Below are positions 52,172-61,700 of a DNA stretch of 64,000 bases, one piece after another; positions within the stretch are counted from its first letter, which is position 1; the number at the start of each line of letters is the position of its first letter. A program made the translations under genes and the position numbers. This DNA is from Bog-473 sp963744225 (lineage in GTDB: Bacteria; Actinomycetota; Acidimicrobiia; Acidimicrobiales; RAAP-2). The stretch covers positions 454,313 through 518,312 of the forward strand of contig CAVUSV010000005.1 in NCBI GenBank assembly GCA_963744225.1, written 5' to 3'. A model generated the notes under the pieces. That model was not told where the DNA came from. It saw only the letters and a program-made list of their open reading frames with translations, and did not search any database.

Positions 52172-53425
52172 ATGCGCACCACGACCGTCGTGATCGGAGC
52201 CGGTCACAGCGGGCTGGCGATGAGTAGGTGCCTCTCAGAACGTTCGATCGACCACGTCGTCCTCGAACGACACGAGGTCGCCAACTCGTGGAGGACCGAA
52301 CGGTGGGACTCGCTACGTTTGCTCACGCCGAACTGGCAATGCCGCCTTCCGGGTTACGAGTACGATGGTAGCGAGCCCGACGGTTTCATGACGATGCCTG
52401 AGATCGTCGACTTCATCACGGACTACGCGACGGTGATCGCCGCCCCGGTGCAATCCGAGACCACGGTCTCGTCCGTGTGCCGTAGCAATGGCGAGTACCG
52501 GGTGACCACGAACCAAGACGAGTGGCTCTGCGACACAGTCGTCGTGGCCACCGGGGCCTTCAATGTGCCTCGTGTACCCGCACTGTCGGACGCAATGCCA
52601 TCGTCGGTGACGACCTTGACCCCGCTTGAGTACAAAAGCCCCGATCAGCTCGGCGAAGGAGGCGTGCTCATCGTCGGTGCATCGGCGACTGGAGTACAGA
52701 TCGCGTGGGAGGTCCAGCGCTCCGGCCGCCAGGTCATGCTCGCGGTAGGCGAACATGTGCGGGGGCCGCGTGAGTACCGGGGTCGAGATATTCACTGGTG
52801 GATGGAGGCAGCCGGCGTCCTCGATGAACGCTACGACGAAGTCGAAGACATCGTCCGGGCTCGGCGCGTGCCATCCATGCAGCTCGCAGGCTCGCCCGAA
52901 CGGGCCACATTCGACCTCAACGCGCTCACGACCGCCGGCGTAAAACTTGTCGGTCGGCTCGCTGGCATCAGTGCGGGTAGGGCCCAGTTTTCCGGATCCT
53001 TACGGAACAAATGCGAGCTCGCCGACCTCAAGCTTGGGCGGCTGCTTGACACCATCGATGAGTGGGCGTCTGCGAGCGGCCTTGACGACGCGGTACCGCC
53101 GCCTCACCGGTTCGCACCAACTGTCGTTGGCGACGCACCGCCACTGGGTCTCGATCTCGCCAGCGGTGAGGTCGAGACGGTCATCTGGGCGACGGGATTC
53201 CGTCCGGACTACTCCTGGCTCGACATTGCGGTCCTAGATAGCAAGGGGATGATTCGCCACGACGGGGGCGTTGTTGTTGATTCGCCCGGCATGTTTCTTC
53301 TGGGAACCCCGTTTTTGCGCCGACGCAAGTCAAGCTTCATCGATGGTGCCCGAGTAGACGCCCAAGAGCTCATCGTTGAGCTCACTGCATACCTAGACGC
53401 GAGAGATTCAGTGACGAGAGACTGA
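52172..53425 (+). CDS. Flavin-containing monooxygenase-like oxidoreductase
   Basis: 417-residue two-dinucleotide flavoprotein. The FAD motif is TTVVIGAGHSGLAMSRCLSE, then DHVVLERHEVANSWRTERWD and SLRLLTPNWQCRLPGYEYDG, DTVVVATGAFNVPRVPAL, the NAD(P)H motif VLIVGASATGVQIAWEVQRS, and a C-terminal VIWATGFRPDYSWLD (ATGF motif of FMO/NMO enzymes). GGAGG lies 13 bases upstream. It is the last gene of the P450-methyltransferase-OsmC run, suggesting one oxidative pathway on an unknown small molecule. Confidence 0.9.
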   Translation: MRTTTVVIGAGHSGLAMSRCLSERSIDHVVLERHEVANSWRTERWDSLRLLTPNWQCRLPGYEYDGSEPDGFMTMPEIVDFITDYATVIAAPVQSETTVSSVCRSNGEYRVTTNQDEWLCDTVVVATGAFNVPRVPALSDAMPSSVTTLTPLEYKSPDQLGEGGVLIVGASATGVQIAWEVQRSGRQVMLAVGEHVRGPREYRGRDIHWWMEAAGVLDERYDEVEDIVRARRVPSMQLAGSPERATFDLNALTTAGVKLVGRLAGISAGRAQFSGSLRNKCELADLKLGRLLDTIDEWASASGLDDAVPPPHRFAPTVVGDAPPLGLDLASGEVETVIWATGFRPDYSWLDIAVLDSKGMIRHDGGVVVDSPGMFLLGTPFLRRRKSSFIDGARVDAQELIVELTAYLDARDSVTRD

Positions 53426-53525
53426 CGAGGTCTCCAGGGCGCGAGCCATGAGCTGCATTCGCGAGGACCGCGCGCTTCATAAAGCGCCATCCACCTGGAA
53501 CCCGACACCCGTGGAGACGCTTCAT

Positions 53526-54110
53526 TCACACGGCGTCGCCACCTTCGAGCGCGGTCATCGCTCGGCGCAGCTGGGCGGCGCGGGCAACGGCGGTGCGGGA
53601 GGTAATGAGCTTCAGGATCACGTCGTAGCGCTGGGTCTTGTTAAGTGCGTCGAACGCGTGTGCTGCAATCGGACTCGCTGCAAGGGCGGTGGCGAGATCC
53701 GGTGGGACGGTGGCGTTGCGCTGCGACTCGTACGCGGCAGCCCATCTCCCGTCGGCCTTCGCGGCGTCAACCTCGGCCAAGCCGGACGGTCGCATCCGCC
53801 CGGTCGCGATCAACTCTGCAACCTTGGCCACGTTGACCTTCGACCAACGGCTGCGGGGTCTCCGGGGCACGTATTTTTGGAGGTAGTAGACCCCGCCGTA
53901 GGACTTTCGCTGACCCGAGATCCAGCCGTAGCAAAGCCCAACGTCGACCGCCTCGTCACTGGTCAATGAGGGGACGCCGGATCCCTTCTTCGCCATTTTG
54001 AGCCATACGCCCGCCCGCCGGTCGACATGCGCGTCTAGCCAGGTCTCGAACGACGCAGCGTCGCGAAATGCGATCACCGCGGCTTCATTCAATTCAGGGT
54101 TGTTCGACAT
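53526..54110 (-). CDS. YdeI/OmpD-associated family protein
   Basis: 194-residue protein from ATG 54110. RDAASFETWLDAHVDRRAGV, WLKMAKKGSGVPSLTSDEAV and VGLCYGWISGQRKSYGGVYY form the YdeI-type core, followed by YVPRRPRSRWSKVNVAKVAE and the C-terminal RAAQLRRAMTALEGGDAV. The family is sometimes called YdeI/OmpD-associated; its biochemical role is unknown. It overlaps the 3' end of the rhamnosidase gene by 17 bases. Confidence 0.9.
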   Translation of the reverse strand: MSNNPELNEAAVIAFRDAASFETWLDAHVDRRAGVWLKMAKKGSGVPSLTSDEAVDVGLCYGWISGQRKSYGGVYYLQKYVPRRPRSRWSKVNVAKVAELIATGRMRPSGLAEVDAAKADGRWAAAYESQRNATVPPDLATALAASPIAAHAFDALNKTQRYDVILKLITSRTAVARAAQLRRAMTALEGGDAV

Positions 54111-57006
54111 CCTTGACTCCATGCAGAATCGCAGCCATCGGCACGTCGGTGCTGGTGAAGTGATACGAGCCGGCGCCGACTTCGACAACGGCGTAGTCGC
54201 CGTCGATGGACGCCGACGTGACTCCTGCCCGCCTGTTGAGCGCCATGCCCGACTCGCGGACCTTTTCCAGGGCGACGGCTGGGATGCTGACCTTCGCCCT
54301 CGTGTTGGCCGGCACGGTGACGTCGACCTTGAAGGGCCGGGTAGCGACCGCCGGTCGGCTCCACGCCACTTCGATGGCCCCACGGGGAGTCGGCACCTGC
54401 CCCGATGCGTAGCTCAGTGCATGCAACGGCACTGTGACGTCGAACGAGGCATATCCCGGGGCCGTAGGGATGACTCCCAGCATCGTCTGCTGAATCGCGA
54501 CGAGCACGTTCGAGCCGAAGCCGTGTGAACGGCTATCGCCGTTGCCGAGGAGCGAGGCAAGGGGCGGCGTGAGGACATCCTGGTCCCGGGGGTTCCACAT
54601 CTCCCAAGCGAACGTTCCGCCCTGGGCAAGGATGTTGGCCCAGCCGGGACCCGACGCGTCGGTGAGGATATGCAGGATGTCGCGGTCCCGGCTGGTGATC
54701 CGCAGCGCGTCGAGGACATCAGCGGCACTGACGACCGGTGGGGAGAAGGGCATGCTGAGGATGTAGTTGCTAACGGTCGTGACGTCGGACGCTGGAACGA
54801 CCCCGAACTGCACGGCAAGCGCGTTATTGACTTGCGGCGAGACCGCGCCTGAGCACGTGCAGAGGTTGTCGTTTGGCGCGACCGGCCTGCCCATGGCGTC
54901 CAGTCCGTCGGTGTAGTAACCCGCCGGCAGCAGGAGGTGGGCGTTGATGGCGGTCGCCAGCTCGTGGGCTCGCTCGCGCTGGTTCGCCACCTCGGCTGCC
55001 GGACGGCCGAGAGCGTCCGCCATGTCGGCGACGCGGTTGAACACGTTGTCCGCCAGCAGGTTGAGCTGCGTGTCGGTTGGGAACTGCGGGACGTCAGTTG
55101 GACCGGGGATGGTCCCGACCAGACCGTTGGAGCCGATGTTGCTCCAGAAGAAGTCCGACACCTTGACCACGACGGGATACAGCGCAGTCAGCAACGCCCT
55201 GTCGCCGGTGTGGATCCAGTACTGCCAGACCCACTCGGGGTAGTACGCGGTCCCCTGGGGGATCTCCTGTGCCCCGAGCGCGGTCGGATAGATCTTGTTG
55301 ATGGCACCGTTCGGCCAGAAGCGAGCCTGCGACTGGGCGAACTCGAGCAGGTCCTTCCTCGTCAGATTCGTCTCGCCGAAAGCATCCATCGCCGTCTCCG
55401 ATTCGTTCGCTCCGTCCCCGAGCCACGGGCCCTTTTCCCGTGTGGGGGTATCGACGAACTGCTCCTGCATCGTGAACAACGCCGAGTGGCGGCCGAGGTC
55501 GAAGACGGCGTCCACCGTCTTGTCCGAAGATGTGAACGTACCGGCGTTCTCGTCGGGGACGGCATCGTGCCGGGTGAGCACGACGACGTCCCTCGTGGTG
55601 AGAGTCTCGCCCGGGTTGTCGATCTGGAGGTACCGGAAACCGAGGTAGTCGAAGGGGCGGAAGGTCTCGCGCCCGCCGCCCCGCTCGACGTAGGAGTAGC
55701 TCATGTTCGTGTGCTGCGTCCCCATTGTGGTCGAGACGTCACCCGACCGGTCGAGGAGGTACCCGGCGTGCATCGTCACCCGCCGGCCGGGCAGCCCGTG
55801 GCTGAAGGTGACCGAGGGGATCGCGGCGTAGACCTTCCCGAAGTCGGCCACGACGGCGCCAGATGCGAGGCGCGACACGGAGACGGCGTGGACCGGCTCG
55901 TAGACGATGCGGGTCCGCACGGACACCAGATGAGTCCAGGGTGCGGTGGGATGAGGACCGATCACCATTGCCGGCTGCCACCCCAAGGGCCGGTAACTGG
56001 CCTCGTCCCAGCCGATCGGCTCGCTCGGGCCGTTGATGTTCTCTGTGTAGTCGACCGGGTCGCCCTCCTCGTCGCGCTGGACGCCTGGCAGCCACGCACC
56101 CGGCAGGACCTTCCACGTGCCATCGGTCGTGATCACGTCGACCTTGCCGTCGGCGTGCAGCACGGTTATGCGGGCGATGACGCCCGGTGTGCCCTCCGGT
56201 CGCCCCTTGCCGGGCCCCTGCCAGTTGTAGATGATCCCGAAGGCGTTGGCCCTTCCCGCCTCGAGGAGGTGGGTGATGTCGGTCGTCTCGTAGTACTGCG
56301 AATCCGGGTACGCGTACGCCTCGCCCTTGGCGGCCATCGACCCGTTCACATAGAGCTCGTACTGCTGGTCGGCTGACACGTACGCTCGGGCCCGGACGAT
56401 AGGAGAGCCGCCGAGCATCGCCTCCTTCCGGACGTAGCTGTACTCGTCCTTGTTGGCCCAGATGCCAGTGGTGTTCTGGACGTTGAGCGTGGCTGGCGTG
56501 TCTAACACCTCGACCGTGGGGCGCTTGATCCAATCCGCGTGCCAGTCGCCGTCGTCCAAGCCAGTGTCGAATGTCTCGACGCGCGCCAGCGGTCCGCTGT
56601 CCCCCGAGCCGTCCCAGGTCTGAACCGTCCACCGGTAGGTGGTGTCTGGCGCAAGGGCGCGTCCCCCATATGGCACGAACGCCTGCGCCGCGGACAGGAC
56701 TTTGCCGCTGTCCCAGACCACCGGTGCCGCGCCGCGTGCCGGGCCGGCGAGAGCGGGCCGGGAGACCACGATGCGGTACGCGCTCTGGACCGCGCCCCGC
56801 CGACTGTCGCCGACGTGCCATCCGAAGTACACGTCGGTCAGCCCGATTCCCACCGGCGCCGCCAGGTCGTCCACGGTCAACGCCAGCGGAGCCCCCGGGC
56901 CACCGGACGTAGCTCCCGCCCCGCCGTCAGACGCGAGCGGCGCCAACAACGACACGGCCCCGACGACCACACCGAGTACGGCGCGGCTTTGGGACCCCAC
57001 CCGCAT
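54094..57006 (-). CDS. Secreted GH78 alpha-L-rhamnosidase
   Basis: 970-residue exported enzyme from ATG 57006 (RVGSQSRAVLGVVVGAVSLL signal peptide; an upstream GTG/ATG adds 14 residues). N-terminal Fn3-like domain (VYFGWHVGDSRRGAVQSAYR, TYRWTVQTWD), a central jelly-roll with RARAYVSADQQYELYVNGSM, then the (alpha/alpha)6 barrel with FVDTPTREKGPWLGDGANES (catalytic acids in the E/D positions) and YPEWVWQYWIHTGDRALLTA, then FAWEMWNPRDQDVLTPPLAS, and a final beta-domain. It releases alpha-L-rhamnose from plant or microbial glycosides outside the cell. No rhamnose catabolic genes are adjacent. Confidence 0.93.
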   Translation of the reverse strand: MRVGSQSRAVLGVVVGAVSLLAPLASDGGAGATSGGPGAPLALTVDDLAAPVGIGLTDVYFGWHVGDSRRGAVQSAYRIVVSRPALAGPARGAAPVVWDSGKVLSAAQAFVPYGGRALAPDTTYRWTVQTWDGSGDSGPLARVETFDTGLDDGDWHADWIKRPTVEVLDTPATLNVQNTTGIWANKDEYSYVRKEAMLGGSPIVRARAYVSADQQYELYVNGSMAAKGEAYAYPDSQYYETTDITHLLEAGRANAFGIIYNWQGPGKGRPEGTPGVIARITVLHADGKVDVITTDGTWKVLPGAWLPGVQRDEEGDPVDYTENINGPSEPIGWDEASYRPLGWQPAMVIGPHPTAPWTHLVSVRTRIVYEPVHAVSVSRLASGAVVADFGKVYAAIPSVTFSHGLPGRRVTMHAGYLLDRSGDVSTTMGTQHTNMSYSYVERGGGRETFRPFDYLGFRYLQIDNPGETLTTRDVVVLTRHDAVPDENAGTFTSSDKTVDAVFDLGRHSALFTMQEQFVDTPTREKGPWLGDGANESETAMDAFGETNLTRKDLLEFAQSQARFWPNGAINKIYPTALGAQEIPQGTAYYPEWVWQYWIHTGDRALLTALYPVVVKVSDFFWSNIGSNGLVGTIPGPTDVPQFPTDTQLNLLADNVFNRVADMADALGRPAAEVANQRERAHELATAINAHLLLPAGYYTDGLDAMGRPVAPNDNLCTCSGAVSPQVNNALAVQFGVVPASDVTTVSNYILSMPFSPPVVSAADVLDALRITSRDRDILHILTDASGPGWANILAQGGTFAWEMWNPRDQDVLTPPLASLLGNGDSRSHGFGSNVLVAIQQTMLGVIPTAPGYASFDVTVPLHALSYASGQVPTPRGAIEVAWSRPAVATRPFKVDVTVPANTRAKVSIPAVALEKVRESGMALNRRAGVTSASIDGDYAVVEVGAGSYHFTSTDVPMAAILHGVKDVEQP

Positions 57007-57163
57007 CGGTCGAGTATCGCATAGCGACAACCAGGCGGGTCCGACCATGTCAACCTGATGCCGAGGATGCTGAAACTCCCGACGGACGGTGCGCCGAAGG
57101 AGAGCGGTCTACCTTCCGCCTGAGATCCCTGCGTTCCCTCCGCCGGGCGCCATCTGGGGGGGC

Positions 57164-57451
57164 TTACCGGAGCAGCTTGTGGACCTCCATGGTCGACTCC
57201 TGCGGCGGAGTGGCGAAGCCACCCGCCACACCGGCCTGGAGACGTGGCATGAGGACCTGATCACGGAACTCGTTCCAGCTGGCCTCCGAATCGTGGATCG
57301 CCACTATGGTCCAGCCGTCGCCCGAAGGCCCGGCAGCGTGAAAGATCTGCCCTTCGGGCAATTCGGTGTCGGACACGTGCACGGCGCGCAGCGTGGCGTC
57401 GTATTGCTTCTCGGTGCCGCCAGGGAAGTGGTGAATTATGCCAAACGCCAT
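57164..57451 (-). CDS. Small dimeric alpha/beta-barrel-like protein
   Basis: 95-residue protein from ATG 57451: MAFGIIHHFPGGTEKQYDAT, then ELPEGQIFHAAGPSGDGWTI, VAIHDSEASWNEFRDQVLMP and TMEVHKLLR. The layout fits the dimeric alpha/beta barrel family (GGT..QYDA, H.AG....W.., F..F). It is similar to the frameshifted gene at 58429-58702. Such proteins are small monooxygenases or heme/substrate binders; activity cannot be inferred. ATG 57451 follows GGAAG. Confidence 0.75.
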   Translation of the reverse strand: MAFGIIHHFPGGTEKQYDATLRAVHVSDTELPEGQIFHAAGPSGDGWTIVAIHDSEASWNEFRDQVLMPRLQAGVAGGFATPPQESTMEVHKLLR

Positions 57452-57491
57452 CGGTCTTCCTTTCGTGTGGAGGGGATGCATTGGAGTTGGA

Positions 57492-58046
57492 TCAGGGTCG
57501 GCGGCCGAGAAGGGACATCAGGCGGTCCGTCGGTGATGCCGATTCGGTTGGCTGGACCTCGGGCCCGAACGCTCCATGGGCCCTGAACTCGTCGAGTGGG
57601 ATCGACCGGCAGAACACGTCGACCATCGCCACGATTTCCGGATCGATAGTGAGGACCTGCCCAGTCGACCTGGACAGGTCCCAGTTGTGGACGACGACTT
57701 CCTCGAGATTGATCATCGCGGCACCCTGGGCCGGGAATGTCCCGAACGGGTAGCTGCGCTCGCCATCGAAACCGTTCGGCCCGCGCCAGCTGGCCACGTT
57801 CTCCTTCGCTGCGGTGGTCACAGCCAGGTGCGGGTCCGCGCCGATCACGTCGCCGGCGTCCTCGCCGGCCGCCTGGCCCTGGTTCACCAGGGTGAACATC
57901 CACGTGGCGCCGAGGAGGTGGTTGAGCAACGCTCGCACGTCCCAGCCGGCGCACGGGGAGGCAGCAGCGAGGTCGCCGTCCCCGAGGCCGGCGACGAGGC
58001 CGGCGGTCTGGCTGTAGGACGCGTCCAGCGCCGAGGTCAGGTCCAC
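57492..58046 (-). CDS. TIGR03086 family metal-binding protein
   Basis: 184-residue protein of the TIGR03086/DinB-like group, four-helix proteins with a His-based metal site related to mycothiol-dependent maleylpyruvate isomerase. ASPCAGWDVRALLNHLLGAT (metal His), GEDAGDVIGADPH, and EEVVVHNWDLSRSTGQ (second His) are present. Starts at GTG 58046. It lies just downstream of the protein at 58050-58310, 3 bases between the genes, so they are in one transcript. Confidence 0.88.
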   Translation of the reverse strand: MDLTSALDASYSQTAGLVAGLGDGDLAAASPCAGWDVRALLNHLLGATWMFTLVNQGQAAGEDAGDVIGADPHLAVTTAAKENVASWRGPNGFDGERSYPFGTFPAQGAAMINLEEVVVHNWDLSRSTGQVLTIDPEIVAMVDVFCRSIPLDEFRAHGAFGPEVQPTESASPTDRLMSLLGRRP

Positions 58047-58049
58047 GGG

Positions 58050-58310
58050 TCAGCCCTCGACCAGGATGCGGATCGTGTCTGGCCGGACGCGATCGAATTT
58101 CATGGCCTCATCCGCGCCTTCGGCCTTGAGCGCCACGTGCAGCGCCTCGAGAGACGGGCATTCGACGATAAGGCCGACCTGATTTGAATTATCTGGGTCG
58201 ACGAAGGTGCGGTGCGAGAAACCCATTGGGCCGAAGAACTCCTCTCGTCGGGGAGACGCCAGCCAGTGCGCGACGTCCTCGACTTCGTGAGTGACTATGA
58301 GGGTTGCCAT
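58050..58310 (-). CDS. Small hypothetical protein, DABB-like
   Basis: 86-residue protein: MATLIVTHEVEDVAHWLASP, RREEFFGPMGFSHRTFVDPD, VGLIVECPSLEALHVALKAE, RPDTIRILVEG. The alternation of strands with a central helix is compatible with a dimeric alpha/beta-barrel fold, but no named family was recognised. Three bases separate it from the TIGR03086 gene. It is one of a set of small proteins around the SARP-like regulator. Confidence 0.7.
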   Translation of the reverse strand: MATLIVTHEVEDVAHWLASPRREEFFGPMGFSHRTFVDPDNSNQVGLIVECPSLEALHVALKAEGADEAMKFDRVRPDTIRILVEG

Positions 58311-58428
58311 GGACCGTAACTCCTCTCCGGGAGCACCCTTCGTGCCCCACTGGGTTGATGATGTTCTTCGACTCGCGTCAGATGCGCGTCACCGGGGACC
58401 GGATGTGATGTCGGTGGGTCGTTCCAGA

Positions 58429-58702
58429 TCAACGCGGGAAGAAGTCGTGCAGCGCGAACTCCCGAACATCGGGGGGAGCGAGCCCCGCCGCGGCGGCGGC
58501 GGGGCCAAGCTTCTCACTGGCAAAAGCGGTCGAAATGGTCACGCGACACCCAGAAGTCCATCCCTTCCGCACCGTCACCGGTCACCCAGCTGGCATGAAA
58601 GAGCAAGCCGTCGGGGGTCCCTTCGGACTGCACCACCTCGGACAGTCGATCAAGTTGCTCGGTTGTCCAGCCCGACCCGGAGATCTGAAGACCAATTGCC
58701 AT
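58429..58702 (-). CDS. Small dimeric alpha/beta-barrel-like protein, one frameshift
   Basis: About 90 residues. The first part MAIGLQISGSGWTTEQLDRL, PDGLLFHASWVTGDGAEG and MDFWVSRDHFDRF is in one frame; the second (ASEKLGPAAAAAGLAPPDVR and FALHDFFPR, stop at 58429-58431) is in the next. Removing one T from a TTTT run near 58518 joins them. The family is the same as the protein at 57164-57451. Read as it stands, the protein stops early at 58514. Confidence 0.75.
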
Positions 58703-58771
58703 CGTGCACCCTTTCGGTCCGCTGGGACGACGAACTGCCTCCCGCCCGACCGATGGTGCGCCAACGGCGCG

Positions 58772-61700
58772 TCACCAACGCGTTGGCAGTCCTCCCTCGG
58801 CGGCCAGGGCATCAATTGGAACCGTCCAGCTCTTGAACCCGTAGGCCCGGCAGAGCTCGGCCGCCTCAGACAACCACGACCGCCCTTCAGCGTCCAGCGT
58901 CCCGAGACGGCGATGGCGGGCTTGCGCCAGCGCAAAGAGCGTTGTGGCCCGGTGATACGTCCAGCCGAATCCCACCGCCGTGGCCAAAGCGGACCGCAGG
59001 TGGTCCTCGGCCAGATCGTGACGGCCGAGGAGTGACGCCAGCTTTCCGACGTACGCGGCGATCGGACCCTGGCTGGTGATCCCGTTGAACGCCACCTCAC
59101 CGGCATACGGCTCGACTATGGGGAGGAGTTGCGCCGCCGCATCGACGTCGTCGAGCTCGATGGCAAGCACTGCGCAGCCGATGACCGACGTCATCCAGAT
59201 GTTGTCACGGGGAATCTCGGCGAAGCCGTCGGCCATGCCCTCGCAGAGGATCCCCCTGGCCTCATCGCGGCGGTCAACCGCGGCGCAAATGATCCCATAG
59301 GCCACCTTGAATGCCAACAGCTCTGGGTTTTCCCGCTGTGCCTGCTCCACCAACGGGAACAGCTCGTCATGGCGGCCAGCGAATGTGCCGATCACGAAGA
59401 ACTGCGCGGCGAAGAGCGCGAACGCGTCCGGCACCCCGATCTGCAGGCCAAGATCCAGGGTCGCCGCGGCGATCGACTGCGACTCGTCGAGCCGTCCCGC
59501 CATCATGGCGTCGAAGGCTTCGGCCAAGCCGGCGGTCCATCGGAGGTGGGGCTCGCCGAGGGATCGTACGGCGGAGCGGATCCCGGCCAGACTGTGGGCG
59601 GCAACGATGGGGTCTGCTGACTCCACGGCCACGCTGTACGCCGTGAGGCGGGCACCGAACTGCAGCCGCGGATCCCCCGTGGCCTCCGCGGCCGTCAGCA
59701 CTCGAGCCGCCACCCGGCCGCGAAGCTGTGCGGTCCCGGGGCCCCACAGCGCCGACACGACCGCGGGACCGACCTGGGCGAGGAGAGTGGGCGAGCCCGT
59801 TGCTTCCGCCAGAGCAAGCGCCTGGTGCGCGAACGCGGTCCGCCGCTCCGCACGGGCGGTGTAGGTGAGGCTCTGCGCGAGGATAGCGAGGAGCCGGGCG
59901 TAGTTGGCGGTGTCGGTCGGGTCGGCCGCGGCAACAGCCGCTTCGACCATGGCGAGATAGCTGGTGGCGCCGCTATCGAGCCTCATGAAGCCGCGATCCG
60001 CTGCGAGCACAGCCCGCATCAGCGTCTCCCCGTTCCCAGCGCGGCCGGCCAGCTCCGCTCCCTTCTCGAGGGTGGCCAGCGCCAGGGGGTCGCCGGCCAC
60101 ATGCTGGGCGTCTCCGAGGCGCACGATGAGATCGGCGCGCTCGGTGTCGGGTCGATCAAGCTCCTCTGCGATGTCGAGCGCAACGCGGAAGTGGCGGGCG
60201 GCCTCAATAGGGGCGAGATGCGCGAGGGCGTGCTCGCCGGCCCGGACGGACCAATCGAGGGCCTCCGAGGCCAACCCGGCCAGTGCACAGTGCCGGGCCA
60301 ACTGGACCACGACGTCGGGTGGCGGCACCGGGTGCCTCGTAACCAGGCTCCGCGCCGCGGTCTCGTGCAGGTGGGCGCGGCTCGAAGATCCGATCTGCGT
60401 GTACAACGCCTTGGCGATGAGTGCGTGGACGAACCTCGTCGTTCGCCGGACCGAGCCCAGGTCGACGAGGAGCCCTGCGCCGACCGACGTATCCAGAGCG
60501 GCACGCACGGTGGGCCCGGGGAGGTCCAGCATCTCGAACAGGAGATCCTCGTGGACCTCTACCCCGAGCACCGACGCTGCGGCGAGCACCTGCGATACCT
60601 CATTCCCGAGCGCGTGCACCCTGCTCCACACGACCTCTCGTAGGTTGGGCGGGACGTCGTCGGCACTGTCCCCACTGCCAGTTGAACCTGTCTCGGCCCA
60701 GTGCGCGATCAGCTGCGATGCATACAGGGGATTGCCTGCAGTTTCTTCTCGGAGCCTCGCCACGACGTGCAGGCGCTCCGCATCCGAGACCGCAGGAATC
60801 ACGTCGGCGGCCAGGCTGGCCAGCTCGTCATCCTCCATACCGCTCAGTTGGACGCGGCGGACCTCACCCCGCTCCAGGAGCGCCAGGGTTTGGTGGAGCT
60901 CGTCAGAGACCGCCTCACCGGGGTCGCGCAAGCTTGACACGAGAAGTATGTGTGCATCTGCCAACGCTCGAACCAGATGCCGGACGAGGAGAAGTGCCGT
61001 CGGCTCGGCCCACTGCAGGTCATCCAGCATCAGGACCAACGGGCGGTGCGCTGCGACCCGGCCCAGCAGATCGGCCGCGGCGGTGAACGCGAGAAAACGC
61101 TCAGTCGCGTCATCTGACCGTGTCGGCCGCGGGGCGGTGGCGACCCACGCCCAGAGACGGGGAGCGATCCGCGCCAATTCTCCCCCACAACGGGCGACAT
61201 GGTCGGTGAGCAACTCAAGGGGCGCGTGCTCGACACACGAGCCAATGAGGGTACGGAAGGGCTCGAGGGGTACACCCGTCTCATCGCAGCGACCGTAGAG
61301 GACCGTTGCCGTCGACACTGCGGACCGGGCGAACTCAGCCAGCAACAAGGTCTTACCGATCCCGGGCTCACCGCCGAGGATCACGCACCGCAGGCCCGAT
61401 ACGGACGCCGCGAGCTCGGCGCCGAGAAGATCGCGTTCCGCCACGCGCCCGATGAAATCAGCCCGATGGGCCAACTCGGGCGGAGGCGGCACGATGACCG
61501 CGTCCGTCGTCGTCGCAGCCTGGCTGGGCCCAGAGTCGGACCCGTCCCAACCGGTCGCGACCCGACGCTCCGTTCTGACCACCTCAGGAGAGGGCTCTGT
61601 GCCAAGTTCCTCGACGAGCAACGACCGGTAGTCCTGGAAGGCGCGGAGCGCGTCTGCCTGCCGCCCGCAACTGGCCAGAGACCGGATCAACAGCGCCCTT

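Noticed and set aside
54937..56376. 479-codon rightward frame inside the rhamnosidase gene
   Set aside because: Entirely antisense to a well-conserved GH78 enzyme; composition typical of a complementary-strand shadow.
59964..61298. 444-codon rightward frame inside the SARP-like gene
   Set aside because: Low-complexity Ser/Arg/Ala sequence, antisense to conserved BTAD-AAA-TPR coding.
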